A program made the translations under genes and the position numbers. The notes below the pieces were generated by a model. That model searched no databases. It saw nothing but the letters and a program-made list of their open reading frames with translations, and was not told where the DNA came from. A stretch of 48,366 nt of DNA from Phycisphaerae bacterium (GTDB taxonomy: Bacteria; Planctomycetota; Phycisphaerae; Sedimentisphaerales; Anaerobacaceae): NCBI GenBank assembly GCA_003553245.1, contig PWDX01000034.1:1-48366 (forward strand), given 5' to 3'. Shown here one piece after another: positions 1 to 8,981 of the stretch. Numbering within the stretch: the stretch's first letter is position 1; every line of letters starts with the position of its first letter.

Positions 1-685
1 CCGGCTCTGCCATTATAATATCGCCGAGCATCGCGAAACTGGCCGTAACGCCGCCGGTGGTCGGGTCGGTAAGCAGCGATATATACAGGCCGCCTGCCTC
101 GTCATATTTTGACAACGCGGCGGAGGTTTTGGCCATCTGGCCCAGCGAGACCACCCCTTCGTGCATCCTTGCCCCGCCGCTGCAGCAGACCGCCACCAGC
201 GGAAGCGACTGCTCGATTGCCATATCGACGGCGGCACAGAACTTTTCACCGACGACAATTCCCATCGAACCCATCAAAAACGCCGGATCCATAACGGCTA
301 ATATAACGCCTCGACCTTTGATAAACGCTTTGCCGACGCGCATCGCCTCGATCGCTTTGCTTTTGGCCTCGTCTTTGGCAAGGCGGTCTTTGTATGTCGT
401 CCCGCGGAACTCGAAATCCAGCGGATCGGCGGTTCGCATCTCAGCCAGAACTTCCTCGAAAGCGGCCTCATCGACCAGATATTTGATTCGCGTCAGTCCG
501 TCGAGGCGAAAATGATGGTCGCAGTCCGGGCAGACATTCATCAGCTCTTCAACGGTCTTTTTGTAAACCATATGCTCGCATTTCGGACAACGCATCCACA
601 GCCCTTCGGGCATTTCCTTGCGAGGCCGAAGCGAAAAGCCGTTCCATTTCGATTTACCTTTTTTAGCCATAGTTTTGACAGCCAT
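1..685 (-). CDS. accD: Acetyl-CoA carboxylase carboxyltransferase subunit beta (partial, 3' end outside window)
   Basis: This is the beta subunit of the carboxyltransferase that moves the carboxyl group from biotin to acetyl-CoA to make malonyl-CoA, the first step of fatty acid synthesis in the cytoplasm. About 228 N-terminal residues are visible. A four-cysteine zinc ribbon (C33, C36, C52, C55; motifs CPKC and CPDC) is followed by the crotonase-like core, with the typical stretches MGSMGIVVGEKF, CSGGARMHEG and TGGVTASFAMLGD. I start at the ATG at 685, which has a weak GTGAG upstream; an in-frame ATG at 670 has no ribosome-binding site. The gene runs off the left edge and nothing looks broken. 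Confidence 0.96.
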   Translation of the reverse strand, partial: MAVKTMAKKGKSKWNGFSLRPRKEMPEGLWMRCPKCEHMVYKKTVEELMNVCPDCDHHFRLDGLTRIKYLVDEAAFEEVLAEMRTADPLDFEFRGTTYKDRLAKDEAKSKAIEAMRVGKAFIKGRGVILAVMDPAFLMGSMGIVVGEKFCAAVDMAIEQSLPLVAVCCSGGARMHEGVVSLGQMAKTSAALSKYDEAGGLYISLLTDPTTGGVTASFAMLGDIIMAEP

Positions 686-984
686 AATTAACTCACAGAA
701 AATAACGGTGCGTATTCTAACAAAAAATTATCGTGGTTGCTAAAAAAATTCTCAAATGCTCACAGACTTTGAGCATTAATTATAGAGCACTGAGGCCTGA
801 TTGCTGTTCACTTTGGGAAAAATAAACAACATAGGCAAGGAAAAATCTGGTAATTTTTGGTAACTTTTGGGCTGGTTTTGGTAGTTTTTGGTAGTTTTGC
901 GCAAAAAAATGCAAAATCCGGACACGGAATTGACGCGAATTTCGCATAGATTTTGGAAATCAGAATTCAGATATCAGATTGTTG
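686..984. other. Gene-free stretch between accD and the repeat element
   Basis: I find no protein-like reading frame here. The sequence is AT-rich with runs of A and T. It should contain the accD promoter, but I cannot pick one with confidence. It also contains the T/G tract described separately. Confidence 0.5.
847..898. repeat. Degenerate T/G tandem repeat (TTTTGGTA-like units)
   Basis: A run of about five imperfect units of roughly ten bases is built on TTTTGGTA (for example TTTTTGGTAA and TTTTTGGTAG). It lies upstream of accD on the accD-template side and is strikingly strand-asymmetric: almost only T and G on the plus strand. No function is assigned. Confidence 0.55.
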
Positions 985-1080
985 AAGCGGCTTTGCCGCT
1001 GCTGAAAAGATACCCCTCCGGCCTTGCGGCCACCTCCCCTTGACAGGGGAGGAGTTAAAGAGGAAGCGGCTACGCCGCGG
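985..1080. repeat. REP-like composite palindromic element
   Basis: Four hairpins lie in a row. GCGGC-TTT-GCCGC is at 987-999, GGCC-TTGC-GGCC at 1020-1031, a perfect 8-bp stem CCTCCCCT/AGGGGAGG at 1033-1052, and GCGGC-TAC-GCCGC near 1066-1078. The outer two are near copies of each other and bracket the inner two. The CCCCTCCGGCC...GGAGG core resembles dispersed palindromic elements seen in many bacterial genomes (from memory, not searched). It lies just downstream of the vsr relic. Confidence 0.7.
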
Positions 1081-1128
1081 GTGGTTATTTTTGTTGACGC
1101 TGATTGCGCCGGTTGCGCAGATTTCGTG

Positions 1129-1401
1129 TTAGTCGGAGAGGAACTTTTCCAGCCTGCCGGCAAGCGATTCGAGGCCGCGGGTCTGACATTCCCAGATAAT
1201 GAGAACTTTCCAGCCCTGTTTTTTTAGTTTTGTAATGTTTTGTTTGTCTCTGCGGACATTGCTTTGGCGTTTATCCTGCCAGAACCGGGCTCGAGTTTTT
1301 GGTTTTACACGGCCATAACGACAGTTATGCATATGCCAGAAACAGCCGTGAACGAATATGATTTTGTTTTGATGGTCGAAAACAATTTGACCTTTATTAT
1401 G
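1129..1401 (-). pseudogene. Truncated very-short-patch-repair endonuclease (vsr) relic
   Basis: The minus strand reads as the C-terminal two-thirds of a Vsr endonuclease, which nicks next to T:G mismatches made by cytosine methylation. The family signature IIFVHGCFWHMHNC is followed by RARFWQDK, NVRRDKQN, GWKVLIIWEC and a normal C-terminus. The reading frame is closed by a stop at 1402-1404. The N-terminal part of about 50 residues that normally precedes the VHGCFWH strand is absent in every frame upstream. No partner cytosine methyltransferase is present. An ATG at 1332 would give a 67-aa product lacking the catalytic core, so I call it a relic. Confidence 0.8.
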
Positions 1402-1540
1402 CTAACTTATAGTATCGGAATTCTCAGGTACTTGTTGATTTCGGTAGGCGTGAATTTACAGAGATAGCGGGAGCGATTCAGACCCGCCATAGAGGCATTG
1501 GCTTATCATATAAGAAAATATATTTATGAAGAACTAAGTT
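1402..1540 (+). other. Short stop-bounded protein-like stretch of unknown origin
   Basis: Between the vsr relic and the next gene, one plus-strand frame without an ATG gives about 40 residues that look protein-like (it includes REFTEIAGAIQTRHRG) and ends at a stop near 1530. I do not recognise it. It could be the 3' end of a gene whose front was lost in the same event that truncated vsr, or it could be chance. Confidence 0.25.
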
Positions 1541-1813
1541 ATGGCAGAGCGTGAACTTGTTACCTTAATGCTTGATAAACAAGATATAGGCCAAATACTG
1601 GACGGACTACGGGAGCGGTTGGAAACTTGGGAATATACTGTAGAATATATGCAAACGGGATATGTTCCTGAACCGTATTGTATCGCCGAGTGTTCAAGCC
1701 CAGAAGAGGCCGAGGTAATTGCGGGATATTATAAAGCTATAATTGATCGCATTGAAAGCCAATTGAATATGCATCAGTTCCATCAGAAATCCAGAGAGGG
1801 TGAGGGGCTGTGA
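1541..1813 (+). CDS. Hypothetical protein, 90 aa, upstream of the nuclease-helicase
   Basis: I do not recognise the family. It is a small acidic protein that looks mostly helical, with no signal peptide, membrane segment or metal motif. Its central part has a Tyr/Glu-rich helix-like stretch (LETWEYTVEYMQTGY), then a Cys pair and a helix ending in DRIESQLN. The ribosome-binding site is weak (AAGAAC). It ends 47 bases before the nuclease-helicase gene on the same strand, so the two are probably co-transcribed. Base composition is AT-richer than the housekeeping genes, as for its neighbour. A role as partner, antitoxin or adaptor of the downstream protein is only inference from position. Confidence 0.6.
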   Translation: MAERELVTLMLDKQDIGQILDGLRERLETWEYTVEYMQTGYVPEPYCIAECSSPEEAEVIAGYYKAIIDRIESQLNMHQFHQKSREGEGL

Positions 1814-1860
1814 CGCTTTCTATGAAAATATTCCATGCCTATAATTTAAGTGAGCCTTAG

Positions 1861-3837
1861 ATGAAACGCGCTTATTACTCAAATACAATTTCGCTCTTTT
1901 TGGCTTCAAGACCAATGGAGGTGCTCGGAGAGCTGGCAGATAAGAATGAATTTGCGCTTGAACAGGAGCAGCGAAGGGCATGGCTGGCTGAGATAACTAT
2001 CTTGCAAGAGGTTTTACAGAATTTTCAAGGAGCAATTTATTTCGAGTATTCAATTCCCCGTATGGGCGGGAGAGTTGACATCATTTTAGTTATACGGCAC
2101 GTAATTTTCGCCCTCGAATTTAAGATAGGGGCAAAAGATTTTGCGTCAGACGCAATTGACCAAGTGTGGGATTATGCCTTAGATTTGAAATATTTTCATG
2201 AAACCAGCCATGAACAATATATCGCCCCTATCTTAGTCGCAAGTGAAGCAATAGAAGCTGACATATGTATTGCCACTACACTTCATAACGACAAATTATT
2301 ATTTCCGGTAAAGACAAATCCAAGACTATTAAAAGAAGTCATGACAGATATTTTGTCATTTACTGATGGTGATGATATAGATAGGCTTGAGTGGGAAGAA
2401 GGTCGCTATCGGCCTACTCCTACTATTATCGAGGCAGCAAGAGCACTCTATAGTGGACATTCCGTTGATGATATTACACGAAGGGATGCCGATGCTATCA
2501 ACTTGACTGAGACTTCCGAACAAATTACAACGATTATTCGAGATTCAAAAGAGAGGTCTAATAAGTCGATCTGTTTTGTGACAGGAGTTCCGGGAGCCGG
2601 CAAAACATTGGTGGGACTCGATATTGCAACAAAGCACATTGACAAAGAAAGTGAGCTTTACAGCGTGTTTCTTTCGGGCAATGGGCCACTTGTAACAATA
2701 TTACGTGAAGCTCTGGCTCGTGATAAAGTCCAATCAATGAGAGAACAAGGCACTAAAATAGCCAAAAATGAAGCGATGAGGGAGGTTAAGGCGTTTATTC
2801 AAAATGTCCATAATTTTCGAGATGAGTGTCTTTTAGATACAAAGTCGCCACCTATTGAGCATGTTGTTTTATTTGATGAAGCTCAGAGAGCATGGAATTT
2901 GGTACAAACGGCTAGTTTTATGCAGAGGCGGAAGAAAAAACTCAACTTCAGTCAATCGGAGCCGGAATTTCTTATATCTTGTCTTGATCGCCACAGAGAC
3001 TGGGCAGTTATTGTATGCCTTGTAGGTGGCGGCCAAGAGATACATACTGGTGAAGCTGGTATTGACGAATGGATTGAGGCAATTCTGAGATCATTCCCAG
3101 AGTGGCACATTTATTTATCCTCTCGCCTCACTGATAGTGAGTATGGGGCGGGAAAAGTGTTGTCAACGTTAGCCTCTCGTGAGAATGTATTTTATAGAGA
3201 AGCCTTACACCTATCTGTATCAATGCGATCTTTCCGCTCTGAAAATGTGTCTCTGTTAGTTAAGCAGATGCTCGATTGCGACGTTAAGCAAGCTGGTGTG
3301 ACGTTAAAAAGGTTAGATGAGAAATATCCGATTGTTATCACGAGAGATATCAATAAAGCAAAAAGATGGTTGAAACAAAATGCAAGAGGGTCAGAACGCT
3401 ATGGTATTGTAGTATCGTCACAAGCAGAGAGATTAAGACCACATGCTATTAATGTCAAGTCACCGATCAACCCAATTCACTGGTTTTTAAACAATAAAGA
3501 AGATATTAGATCATCTTATTATCTTGAAGATGTGGCTACTGAATTTCAAATACAGGGTCTGGAACTTGATTGGGCCTGTGTAACTTGGGATGCTGATTTT
3601 CGCCATTCTCCAGAAGGCTGGGAGCATTGGTCTTTTAAGGGAAAGCGTTGGTACCGAATTAAGAAAATGGAGCGCAAGAAGTATCAAAAAAATGCATATC
3701 GAGTCCTTTTAACCCGAGCAAGGCAGGGAATGGTTATTGTTGTTCCGCCAGGTGATATTAAAGACCCCACTCGTCCACCTTGTTTCTATGACTCTACCTT
3801 TAAGTACCTACAAAAAATAGGTTTCAGGGAAATTTGA
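1861..3837 (+). CDS. PD-(D/E)XK nuclease-like domain fused to DUF2075 (Schlafen-type) helicase-like ATPase, putative defence protein
   Basis: This 658-aa protein has two recognisable parts. Residues about 55-110 carry a PD-(D/E)XK nuclease signature: D73, then E86-F87-K88, then QxxxY at 101-105, the order seen in RecB-like nucleases. Residues about 235-640 form a DUF2075 (PF09848-like) superfamily 1 ATPase. It has Walker A GVPGAGKT at 242-249, Walker B VVLFDEAQ at 335-342, a sensor-like CLVGGGQE near 386, a motif V-like stretch [12 protein letters not shown] near 560 and the arginine-finger-like motif [10 protein letters not shown] near 615. All key residues appear intact. DUF2075 ATPases are found in phage-defence contexts. 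The gene is AT-rich compared with flanking accD and alaS and sits next to a vsr relic, suggesting horizontal gain. Exact substrate is unknown. Confidence 0.88.
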   Translation: MKRAYYSNTISLFLASRPMEVLGELADKNEFALEQEQRRAWLAEITILQEVLQNFQGAIYFEYSIPRMGGRVDIILVIRHVIFALEFKIGAKDFASDAIDQVWDYALDLKYFHETSHEQYIAPILVASEAIEADICIATTLHNDKLLFPVKTNPRLLKEVMTDILSFTDGDDIDRLEWEEGRYRPTPTIIEAARALYSGHSVDDITRRDADAINLTETSEQITTIIRDSKERSNKSICFVTGVPGAGKTLVGLDIATKHIDKESELYSVFLSGNGPLVTILREALARDKVQSMREQGTKIAKNEAMREVKAFIQNVHNFRDECLLDTKSPPIEHVVLFDEAQRAWNLVQTASFMQRRKKKLNFSQSEPEFLISCLDRHRDWAVIVCLVGGGQEIHTGEAGIDEWIEAILRSFPEWHIYLSSRLTDSEYGAGKVLSTLASRENVFYREALHLSVSMRSFRSENVSLLVKQMLDCDVKQAGVTLKRLDEKYPIVITRDINKAKRWLKQNARGSERYGIVVSSQAERLRPHAINVKSPINPIHWFLNNKEDIRSSYYLEDVATEFQIQGLELDWACVTWDADFRHSPEGWEHWSFKGKRWYRIKKMERKKYQKNAYRVLLTRARQGMVIVVPPGDIKDPTRPPCFYDSTFKYLQKIGFREI

Positions 3838-3937
3838 TCAAAGGCATGTCATGTTTTATCACTTGATAATTGAGTAAATGCTTGGAACAGTATTGTGATT
3901 GTAATTTCTCGTTGTTGTGTGTTTGCTTTTATCATGT

Positions 3938-4174
3938 TTATACTTTGTTTTGAGCGATTCTTTCTTCCACATTCCTGACGAATTGGCTTGGCGTCATATT
4001 CAGTGCGCGGCAGATTCTGAACATTGTGGCTAAGGTCGGGGTGTTGATGCCGCGTTCGATGAGGCTTATGTATGTTCTGTGCACCGATGCCTCGAATGCC
4101 AGTTTTTCCTGGCTCAAGGCGGATTTTTCTCGCTGATGTCTAAGTTCCATTCCGACTGCTTGTGCCACTTCCAT
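3938..4174 (-). CDS. Xre/Cro-type helix-turn-helix regulator, 78 aa
   Basis: This is a small single-domain DNA-binding protein. Residues about 10-65 form an HTH_3 (Xre family) fold, with SALSQEKLAFEASVHRTYIS as helices 2-3 followed by LIERGINTPTLATMFRICRAL. The compact size resembles controller proteins of restriction-modification systems and stand-alone regulators of accessory islands. The start is supported by AAGGAG seven bases upstream of the ATG. It is convergent with the nuclease-helicase gene, 100 bp away, and could regulate the island, which is inference. No dimerisation or sensor domain follows the HTH. Confidence 0.85.
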   Translation of the reverse strand: MEVAQAVGMELRHQREKSALSQEKLAFEASVHRTYISLIERGINTPTLATMFRICRALNMTPSQFVRNVEERIAQNKV

Positions 4175-4499
4175 GCGCGCGCTCCTTAATGAGTGTTAGG
4201 GTAATGTAAATTGCCGGGCTGTCTTCAGAGTATACTATTCAAAGGGTTATTAATTGCGGATATTGGGATTTATTGATAGGGGTATTTCCGGGAAATGTTT
4301 GCCTGTGGCGGATGGATGGTGTGGCTTGTGTAGGGGTTTAGGGGTTTTTAGATGCCGGATCAGGTCCGACATGACAGTTTGGGAGCGGTTAGACCAGTGA
4401 TCAAGTGCGGGGTGATACTATGCTGGGTATATTGCCCGTGGACAATGAGTGTTTCGCTCTATAAAGACAGGCGTGACAGATAAAAAGCTAATTCGATTT
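4175..4499. other. Gene-free stretch between the Xre regulator and alaS
   Basis: There is no convincing reading frame. The part next to the regulator must hold its promoter: on the minus strand TATACT occurs about 50 bases before the start, without a clear -35 box. The part next to alaS is downstream of its stop codon. I see no strong hairpin with a T-run that would be a clear terminator. Confidence 0.4.
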
Positions 4500-7217
4500 T
4501 TATTTTGTCAATATCGCTTTTATTATTTCTGTGGCTTTGGTCAGCGCCTGGTCGATTTTTTTTGGGGTTTTTCCGCCGGCTTGTGCCATTTGCGGTTTTC
4601 CTCCGCCGCCGCCGTCAACGATGGGGGCTATGTCACGGACTATGTCGCCGGCTTTTAGTCCTTTTTTGACGAGGTCGTCCGTTACGCCGGCAAGCAGCAT
4701 CGCTTTGTCGTCCTGGCCGAAGCCCAGGACAATTGCGGATGAGGGTGCTTTCTTTTTGAGCATGTCTATTGCCGCCCGCGCCTGTGGGACGGCGGTTGGT
4801 GAGAGTTTGCCGACAATGACGGCTGAGCCATTGATTTTTTCGGCTTTTTCGAGCATTGTTCGCGCCTCTGCCATAGTGTCTGAGCCTGCCTTGACGGCTC
4901 CGGATTTGATTTGCTTTGCGAGTTTTTTATTTTCTGCAAGAAGCTGCTCGACTCTGGCCGGCAGTTCTTCGGCGGGAGCTTTGACCAGTTTGGTCAGGTT
5001 ATCGACGGTGTCGCTTCGCTGTCGCAGATATTGGCTAAGAGCTTTGCCGGTCAGGGCGGTTATTCTGCGGATGCCGGTCGAGACGGACTCTTCTTTTATG
5101 ATTTTTAAGCCTCCGATGACAGCCAGATTGTCCACATGGGTTCCGCCGCACAGCTCGGCGCTGATTGCTTTGTCGAGTTGGTCGTCGGATTCTGCACCAA
5201 CGGCGATTACGCGGACCTGGTCGCCGTATTTTTCACCGAACAGGGCCATAGCTCCGAGTTTCTCGGCCTGTTCTTTGGACATCGCGGCTGATGTTACCGG
5301 CAGGGCCTGGTCGATTTTTTCGCACACGAGTGACTCGATCTGTTGTATCTGCTCGTCGGTGAGGGCTCTTGGATAGTTAAAGTCGAACCGCAGGTATTCT
5401 GGCGTTACGAGTGAGCCCTGCTGGACGGCGGATTGGCCGCAGACGCGCTGGATTGCCCATTGAAGCAGATGGGTGGCGGTGTGGTTTTTTCTGGTTTCGT
5501 TGCGCAGGTCGCTGACGGCGGCGGTAACTTTTGCGCCGACCGAGAGGCGGCCTTTTTCGACGGTTCCCTGATGGATTACGGTGTCGCCGATTTTGCGGGA
5601 GGATGTCACGATGAAGGAGTTTTTCCCGTCGGTGATTTTTCCTATGTCGCCGACTTGCCCGCCGGACTCGGCGTAGAAACAGGTGCAGTCAAGGACGAGA
5701 CCTGCCTGCTCGTCTGCCTGTATATCGCCGGAGTCGTTGTATTTGTTATCTTTTATAAAGCCGAGAATTTCGGCGTCTAATTGTTTGGTCAGGTACTTAT
5801 GTTCGTCGTTAGTCGGCGGCAGTTGGTCGGCGGAGATATCGGTACTCTGGCCGGCGGATTTCTGTGCCGCTCTTGCACGCTGTCGCTGCTGCTGCATTAG
5901 TTTGTCAAATGTTTCGGTATCGACGCAGAGGTTTCGTTCCTCCGCCATTAGTTGGGTCAGGTCGAATGGAAAGCCGTAGGTGTCATAAAGCTGGAAGGCT
6001 TCTTCGCCGGAGATTGTTTTCCGGTCGGCGGTTTGTGCTTTTTCGGCGGCGGCGTTAAAGATTTCTATTCCTCTGTCGAGTGTTCTGCCGAAGCTTTTTT
6101 CCTCCGCCTGGATTACCTGGGCGACATAATCGGCACGGGGCGGCAATTCTGGGAAAGCGTCGCCCATAAAATCGACGACGACAGGGACAAGGCGGTACAA
6201 AAATGGTTCGTGAACATCCAGTTCTCTGCCAAAGCGCGAGGCTCGACGGAGTATTCTTCGTATGACATAGCCTCGGCCTTCATTGGAGGGTATCGCGCCG
6301 TCGGTGATAGCGAGAGTCAGCGCGCGGATGTGGTCGGCGATTACGCGGAAGGCATTGTCGGTTTTGTTTTTCAGCGCGCCGGTGTACTTATGGCCTGTCA
6401 TCTCGACAAGAGCGTCAATGATGGGCATAAATAAGTCGGTGTCGTAATTGCTTTTTTTGTCCTGTAGAACAGCGGTAACTCTTTCCAGCCCGGCTCCGGT
6501 GTCGATGTAGTGGGCGTCGAGGGTTGTGAGTTTGCCGTCGGAGCCGCGGTTGTACTGGATGAAAACGAGATTCCATATCTCTATAAACCTGCTGCATCCG
6601 GCGTTTACCTCGCAGCTATGGTTCGGATCGTCCTGTTTGTCGCATCTGTCAGAGCCAAGGTCGATGTGTATCTCGCTGCACGGTCCGCAGGGGCCTGTTT
6701 CGCCCATTTCCCAGAAGTTATCTTTTTTCCCGAAAGCCACGATGCGTTCTTTCGGCAGCGGGGTCAGTTTTTGCCAGAGTTTTTCGGCTTCACTGTCACG
6801 TGGCAGACCGTCGTCTTCGTCGCCGATAAAGATGCTTGCCCATATCCGATCGGGGTCGATTTTCCAGACATCGGTGATTAGCTGCCAGGCCCATTCGATG
6901 GCTTCGGCTTTGAAGTAGTCGTCGAACGACCAGTTGCCCAGCATCTCGAAAAATGTATGATGGTAGGTGTCTTTGCCGACTTCTTCGAGATCGTTGTGTT
7001 TGCCGCTGACGCGCAGGCATTTCTGTGAATTTACGGCGCGGTTTATCTTCGGCTTTCTCTGGCCGATGAAAATGTCCTTGAACTGGTTCATACCGGCGTT
7101 GGCGAACAGCAGCGTCGGGTCATTTTGCGGCACTATCGGCGAGCTTGGCACAAAATCGTGCTGTTTGCTCCTGAAAAACTCTATAAAACTGCTTCTGATT
7201 TCTTTTGCGGTTAGCAC
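4500..7217 (-). CDS. alaS: Alanine--tRNA ligase
   Basis: This enzyme charges tRNA-Ala with alanine and edits mischarged Ser/Gly. The 905-aa protein is full length for the family. The class II catalytic core is at the N-terminus (FVPSSPIVP, LFANAGMNQFKD, RVSGKHNDLE). It is followed by the editing domain with the zinc/catalytic motifs HTATHLL (about residue 577) and CGGTH (about 688), and a C-terminal oligomerisation domain with the Gly-rich stretch DGGGGGKPQMAQAGG. The start is GTG at 7217, in register with the usual LTAKEIRSSF beginning. It lies 29 bp downstream of recA on the same strand, so gltX-thpR-recA-alaS may form one transcription unit. No anomalies were seen. Confidence 0.98.
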   Translation of the reverse strand: MLTAKEIRSSFIEFFRSKQHDFVPSSPIVPQNDPTLLFANAGMNQFKDIFIGQRKPKINRAVNSQKCLRVSGKHNDLEEVGKDTYHHTFFEMLGNWSFDDYFKAEAIEWAWQLITDVWKIDPDRIWASIFIGDEDDGLPRDSEAEKLWQKLTPLPKERIVAFGKKDNFWEMGETGPCGPCSEIHIDLGSDRCDKQDDPNHSCEVNAGCSRFIEIWNLVFIQYNRGSDGKLTTLDAHYIDTGAGLERVTAVLQDKKSNYDTDLFMPIIDALVEMTGHKYTGALKNKTDNAFRVIADHIRALTLAITDGAIPSNEGRGYVIRRILRRASRFGRELDVHEPFLYRLVPVVVDFMGDAFPELPPRADYVAQVIQAEEKSFGRTLDRGIEIFNAAAEKAQTADRKTISGEEAFQLYDTYGFPFDLTQLMAEERNLCVDTETFDKLMQQQRQRARAAQKSAGQSTDISADQLPPTNDEHKYLTKQLDAEILGFIKDNKYNDSGDIQADEQAGLVLDCTCFYAESGGQVGDIGKITDGKNSFIVTSSRKIGDTVIHQGTVEKGRLSVGAKVTAAVSDLRNETRKNHTATHLLQWAIQRVCGQSAVQQGSLVTPEYLRFDFNYPRALTDEQIQQIESLVCEKIDQALPVTSAAMSKEQAEKLGAMALFGEKYGDQVRVIAVGAESDDQLDKAISAELCGGTHVDNLAVIGGLKIIKEESVSTGIRRITALTGKALSQYLRQRSDTVDNLTKLVKAPAEELPARVEQLLAENKKLAKQIKSGAVKAGSDTMAEARTMLEKAEKINGSAVIVGKLSPTAVPQARAAIDMLKKKAPSSAIVLGFGQDDKAMLLAGVTDDLVKKGLKAGDIVRDIAPIVDGGGGGKPQMAQAGGKTPKKIDQALTKATEIIKAILTK

Positions 7218-7246
7218 AGGTTAGAGACCTTTAATAACACAACATT

Positions 7247-8317
7247 TTATTTTGCCGCCTGGGCTTTGGGTTTTTCCTTTGTTAATCCCCTGGCTTCGAG
7301 GACTTTGGTTTTCAGTTCCTCGAGCAGTTCGGGGTTTTCTGTGAGGTATTGTTTTGCGTTTTCTCTGCCTTGGCCAAGTCGCATATCACCGTAGTTTAGC
7401 CAGGCTCCGCTTTTGGAAACAATGTCGCATTCAACGGCCAGATCGAGCAGGTCGCCTTCGTAGCTGATGCCCTGGTTGAACATCAGGTCGAATTCTGTTT
7501 CTTTGAACGGCGGTGCGATTTTGTTTTTGACAACGCGGGCGCGGGTGCGGTTGCCGATTGCTCCTGTGGAGTCTTTGATTGTGCCGATTCTTCTGACATC
7601 GATGCGCACCGAGCTGTAAAACTTCAACGCTCTGCCGCCTGTGGTCGTTTCGGGGTTGCCGAACATAACGCCGATTTTCATTCTTATCTGATTGATGAAG
7701 ATAAGTGCAGTTTTACTGCGGTTTATCAGCCCGGTGAGCTTTCGCATCGCCTGGCTCATCAGCCTTGCCTGGAGGCCAACATGCGAGTCGCCCATTTCGC
7801 CTTCAAGCTCTGCTTTTGGCGTTAGCGCGGCGACCGAGTCCACTACGACAACATCGACGGCATTTGACTTTACGAGCATTTCAGCGATTTCGAGAGCTTC
7901 TTCCCCGCTGTTTGGCTGGCTGACCAGCAGGTTGGAGACATCAACACCTATGCGTTTTGCCCAGGTGGTGTCGAGGGCATGCTCTGCGTCGATGAAGGCC
8001 GCCACGCCGCCTTTTTTCTGTGCGTGGGCGATTATGTGCAAAGCCAGCGTCGTCTTGCCGGAAGATTCGGGGCCGAAAAGCTCGGTAATTCTGCCATGCG
8101 GTATTCCAGAGCCGCCCAAGGCAAGGTCGAGCGAAAGGGCGCCGGTAGGTATTCCCTCGATGACGGGGTATTTATCGCCGTCCATTTTCATAATCGCGCC
8201 CTGGCCGTATTGTTTTTCTATCTGGGCGATTACGCCGTCAACGGCATCTTGGCGCGAACCGGATTTTGGTGCAACTGTAGATTTAGATGTCGCTGTTTTG
8301 GTCTTTCTTTTCGCCAT
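7247..8317 (-). CDS. recA: Recombinase RecA
   Basis: This is the DNA strand-exchange ATPase that also triggers LexA cleavage. I use the ATG at 8317, giving 356 aa, with GGAG nine bases upstream. A longer in-frame start at 8365 would overlap thpR and add a non-conserved leader. Walker A GPESSGKT lies at residues 82-89. Family blocks [52 protein letters not shown] and [10 protein letters not shown] are intact. The N-terminus has a Lys/Thr/Ser-rich extension before the conserved [17 protein letters not shown]. The C-terminus is Lys-rich instead of acidic as in E. coli. It follows thpR by 25 bp. Confidence 0.98.
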   Translation of the reverse strand: MAKRKTKTATSKSTVAPKSGSRQDAVDGVIAQIEKQYGQGAIMKMDGDKYPVIEGIPTGALSLDLALGGSGIPHGRITELFGPESSGKTTLALHIIAHAQKKGGVAAFIDAEHALDTTWAKRIGVDVSNLLVSQPNSGEEALEIAEMLVKSNAVDVVVVDSVAALTPKAELEGEMGDSHVGLQARLMSQAMRKLTGLINRSKTALIFINQIRMKIGVMFGNPETTTGGRALKFYSSVRIDVRRIGTIKDSTGAIGNRTRARVVKNKIAPPFKETEFDLMFNQGISYEGDLLDLAVECDIVSKSGAWLNYGDMRLGQGRENAKQYLTENPELLEELKTKVLEARGLTKEKPKAQAAK

Positions 8318-8342
8318 TTTCTGTTTCTCCGTGATTTTAAGG

Positions 8343-8909
8343 TTATCGCAAATTATAACAGCCAAGAGCGGTGTATAAAGGCCCTTCAGGGGTTAATTCA
8401 CTCTGATAAAGGCAAATCCGCTCTACCTCGAACGAACCGACGGTAAAATCTCTGTGCTCGTCTATTTTTTGTTTGATTTGGAAGCCGGCTTTGGCGTTTT
8501 TTATCCTGCAGATTGTCAGGTGGCCTGTAAATTTCCTTTTTTCTTTGCCCCAGCCGAGCTTTTCCATTTCGCTTTCAATATCACCCTGTATATCGCAAAG
8601 AGCCTCTTTACCCTGCGTTGTTCCGACCCAGGCAACCCTTGGGCTGCGTCCGCCGAAAGTGCCGAGAGACTCCAGCGTAAGCTCGAATTCATCGTGCCTT
8701 GCGGCGACTTTTTCCAGTGCCGTGCAGATTTCAGGCAGTTGGCGGTCTTTAACCTGGCCGAGAAACTTCAGCGTCAGGTGGGCGGCTTCGGGCTTTACCC
8801 ATTTTACACCGCCCTTTTTAATATCCAGGCCTTGCTGAAGCTCTTCCTGAAGCCGAGCCAGAGCAGTCTGTGCCTGTTCGTCAATATCTATCGCTATAAA
8901 ACAACGCAT
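8343..8909 (-). CDS. thpR: RNA 2',3'-cyclic phosphodiesterase (2H superfamily)
   Basis: This 188-aa member of the ThpR/LigT family opens 2',3'-cyclic phosphate ends on RNA. The two hallmark HxT motifs are present, HLTLKFLG at residues 44-51 and HLTICRIK starting at residue 130, and the N-terminus MRCFIAIDI is typical. The gene sits between gltX (73 bp upstream) and recA (25 bp downstream) on the same strand. This placement next to recA recurs in some bacteria (from memory). Its physiological substrate is usually unknown. Confidence 0.93.
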   Translation of the reverse strand: MRCFIAIDIDEQAQTALARLQEELQQGLDIKKGGVKWVKPEAAHLTLKFLGQVKDRQLPEICTALEKVAARHDEFELTLESLGTFGGRSPRVAWVGTTQGKEALCDIQGDIESEMEKLGWGKEKRKFTGHLTICRIKNAKAGFQIKQKIDEHRDFTVGSFEVERICLYQSELTPEGPLYTALGCYNLR

Positions 8910-8981
8910 AAGGCCGCTATTATAGGAAGTTATGGGATTTATTAAACCGTTTTTTTGCCGCGTTGCCGATTGCGGCGGCGT

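Noticed and set aside
847-898. Possible CRISPR array
   Set aside because: The units are about ten bases, imperfect and without spacers, and no cas genes are nearby.
960-1163. 67-aa minus-strand frame across the REP-like element
   Set aside because: It is produced by the palindromic repeat and the tail of the vsr relic; there is no protein-like signal.
4531-5376. 281-aa plus-strand reading frame inside alaS
   Set aside because: It is the antisense shadow of alaS, with low-complexity Ser/Ala-rich sequence and no ribosome-binding site. The alaS frame on the other strand is a complete, conserved protein.
8318-8365. Upstream start for recA giving a 16-residue longer protein
   Set aside because: It would overlap thpR, and the added residues are not conserved; the ATG at 8317 has a good ribosome-binding site.
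7692-8378. 228-aa plus-strand frame opposite recA
   Set aside because: It is antisense to the fully conserved recA gene, with a composition typical of a shadow frame.
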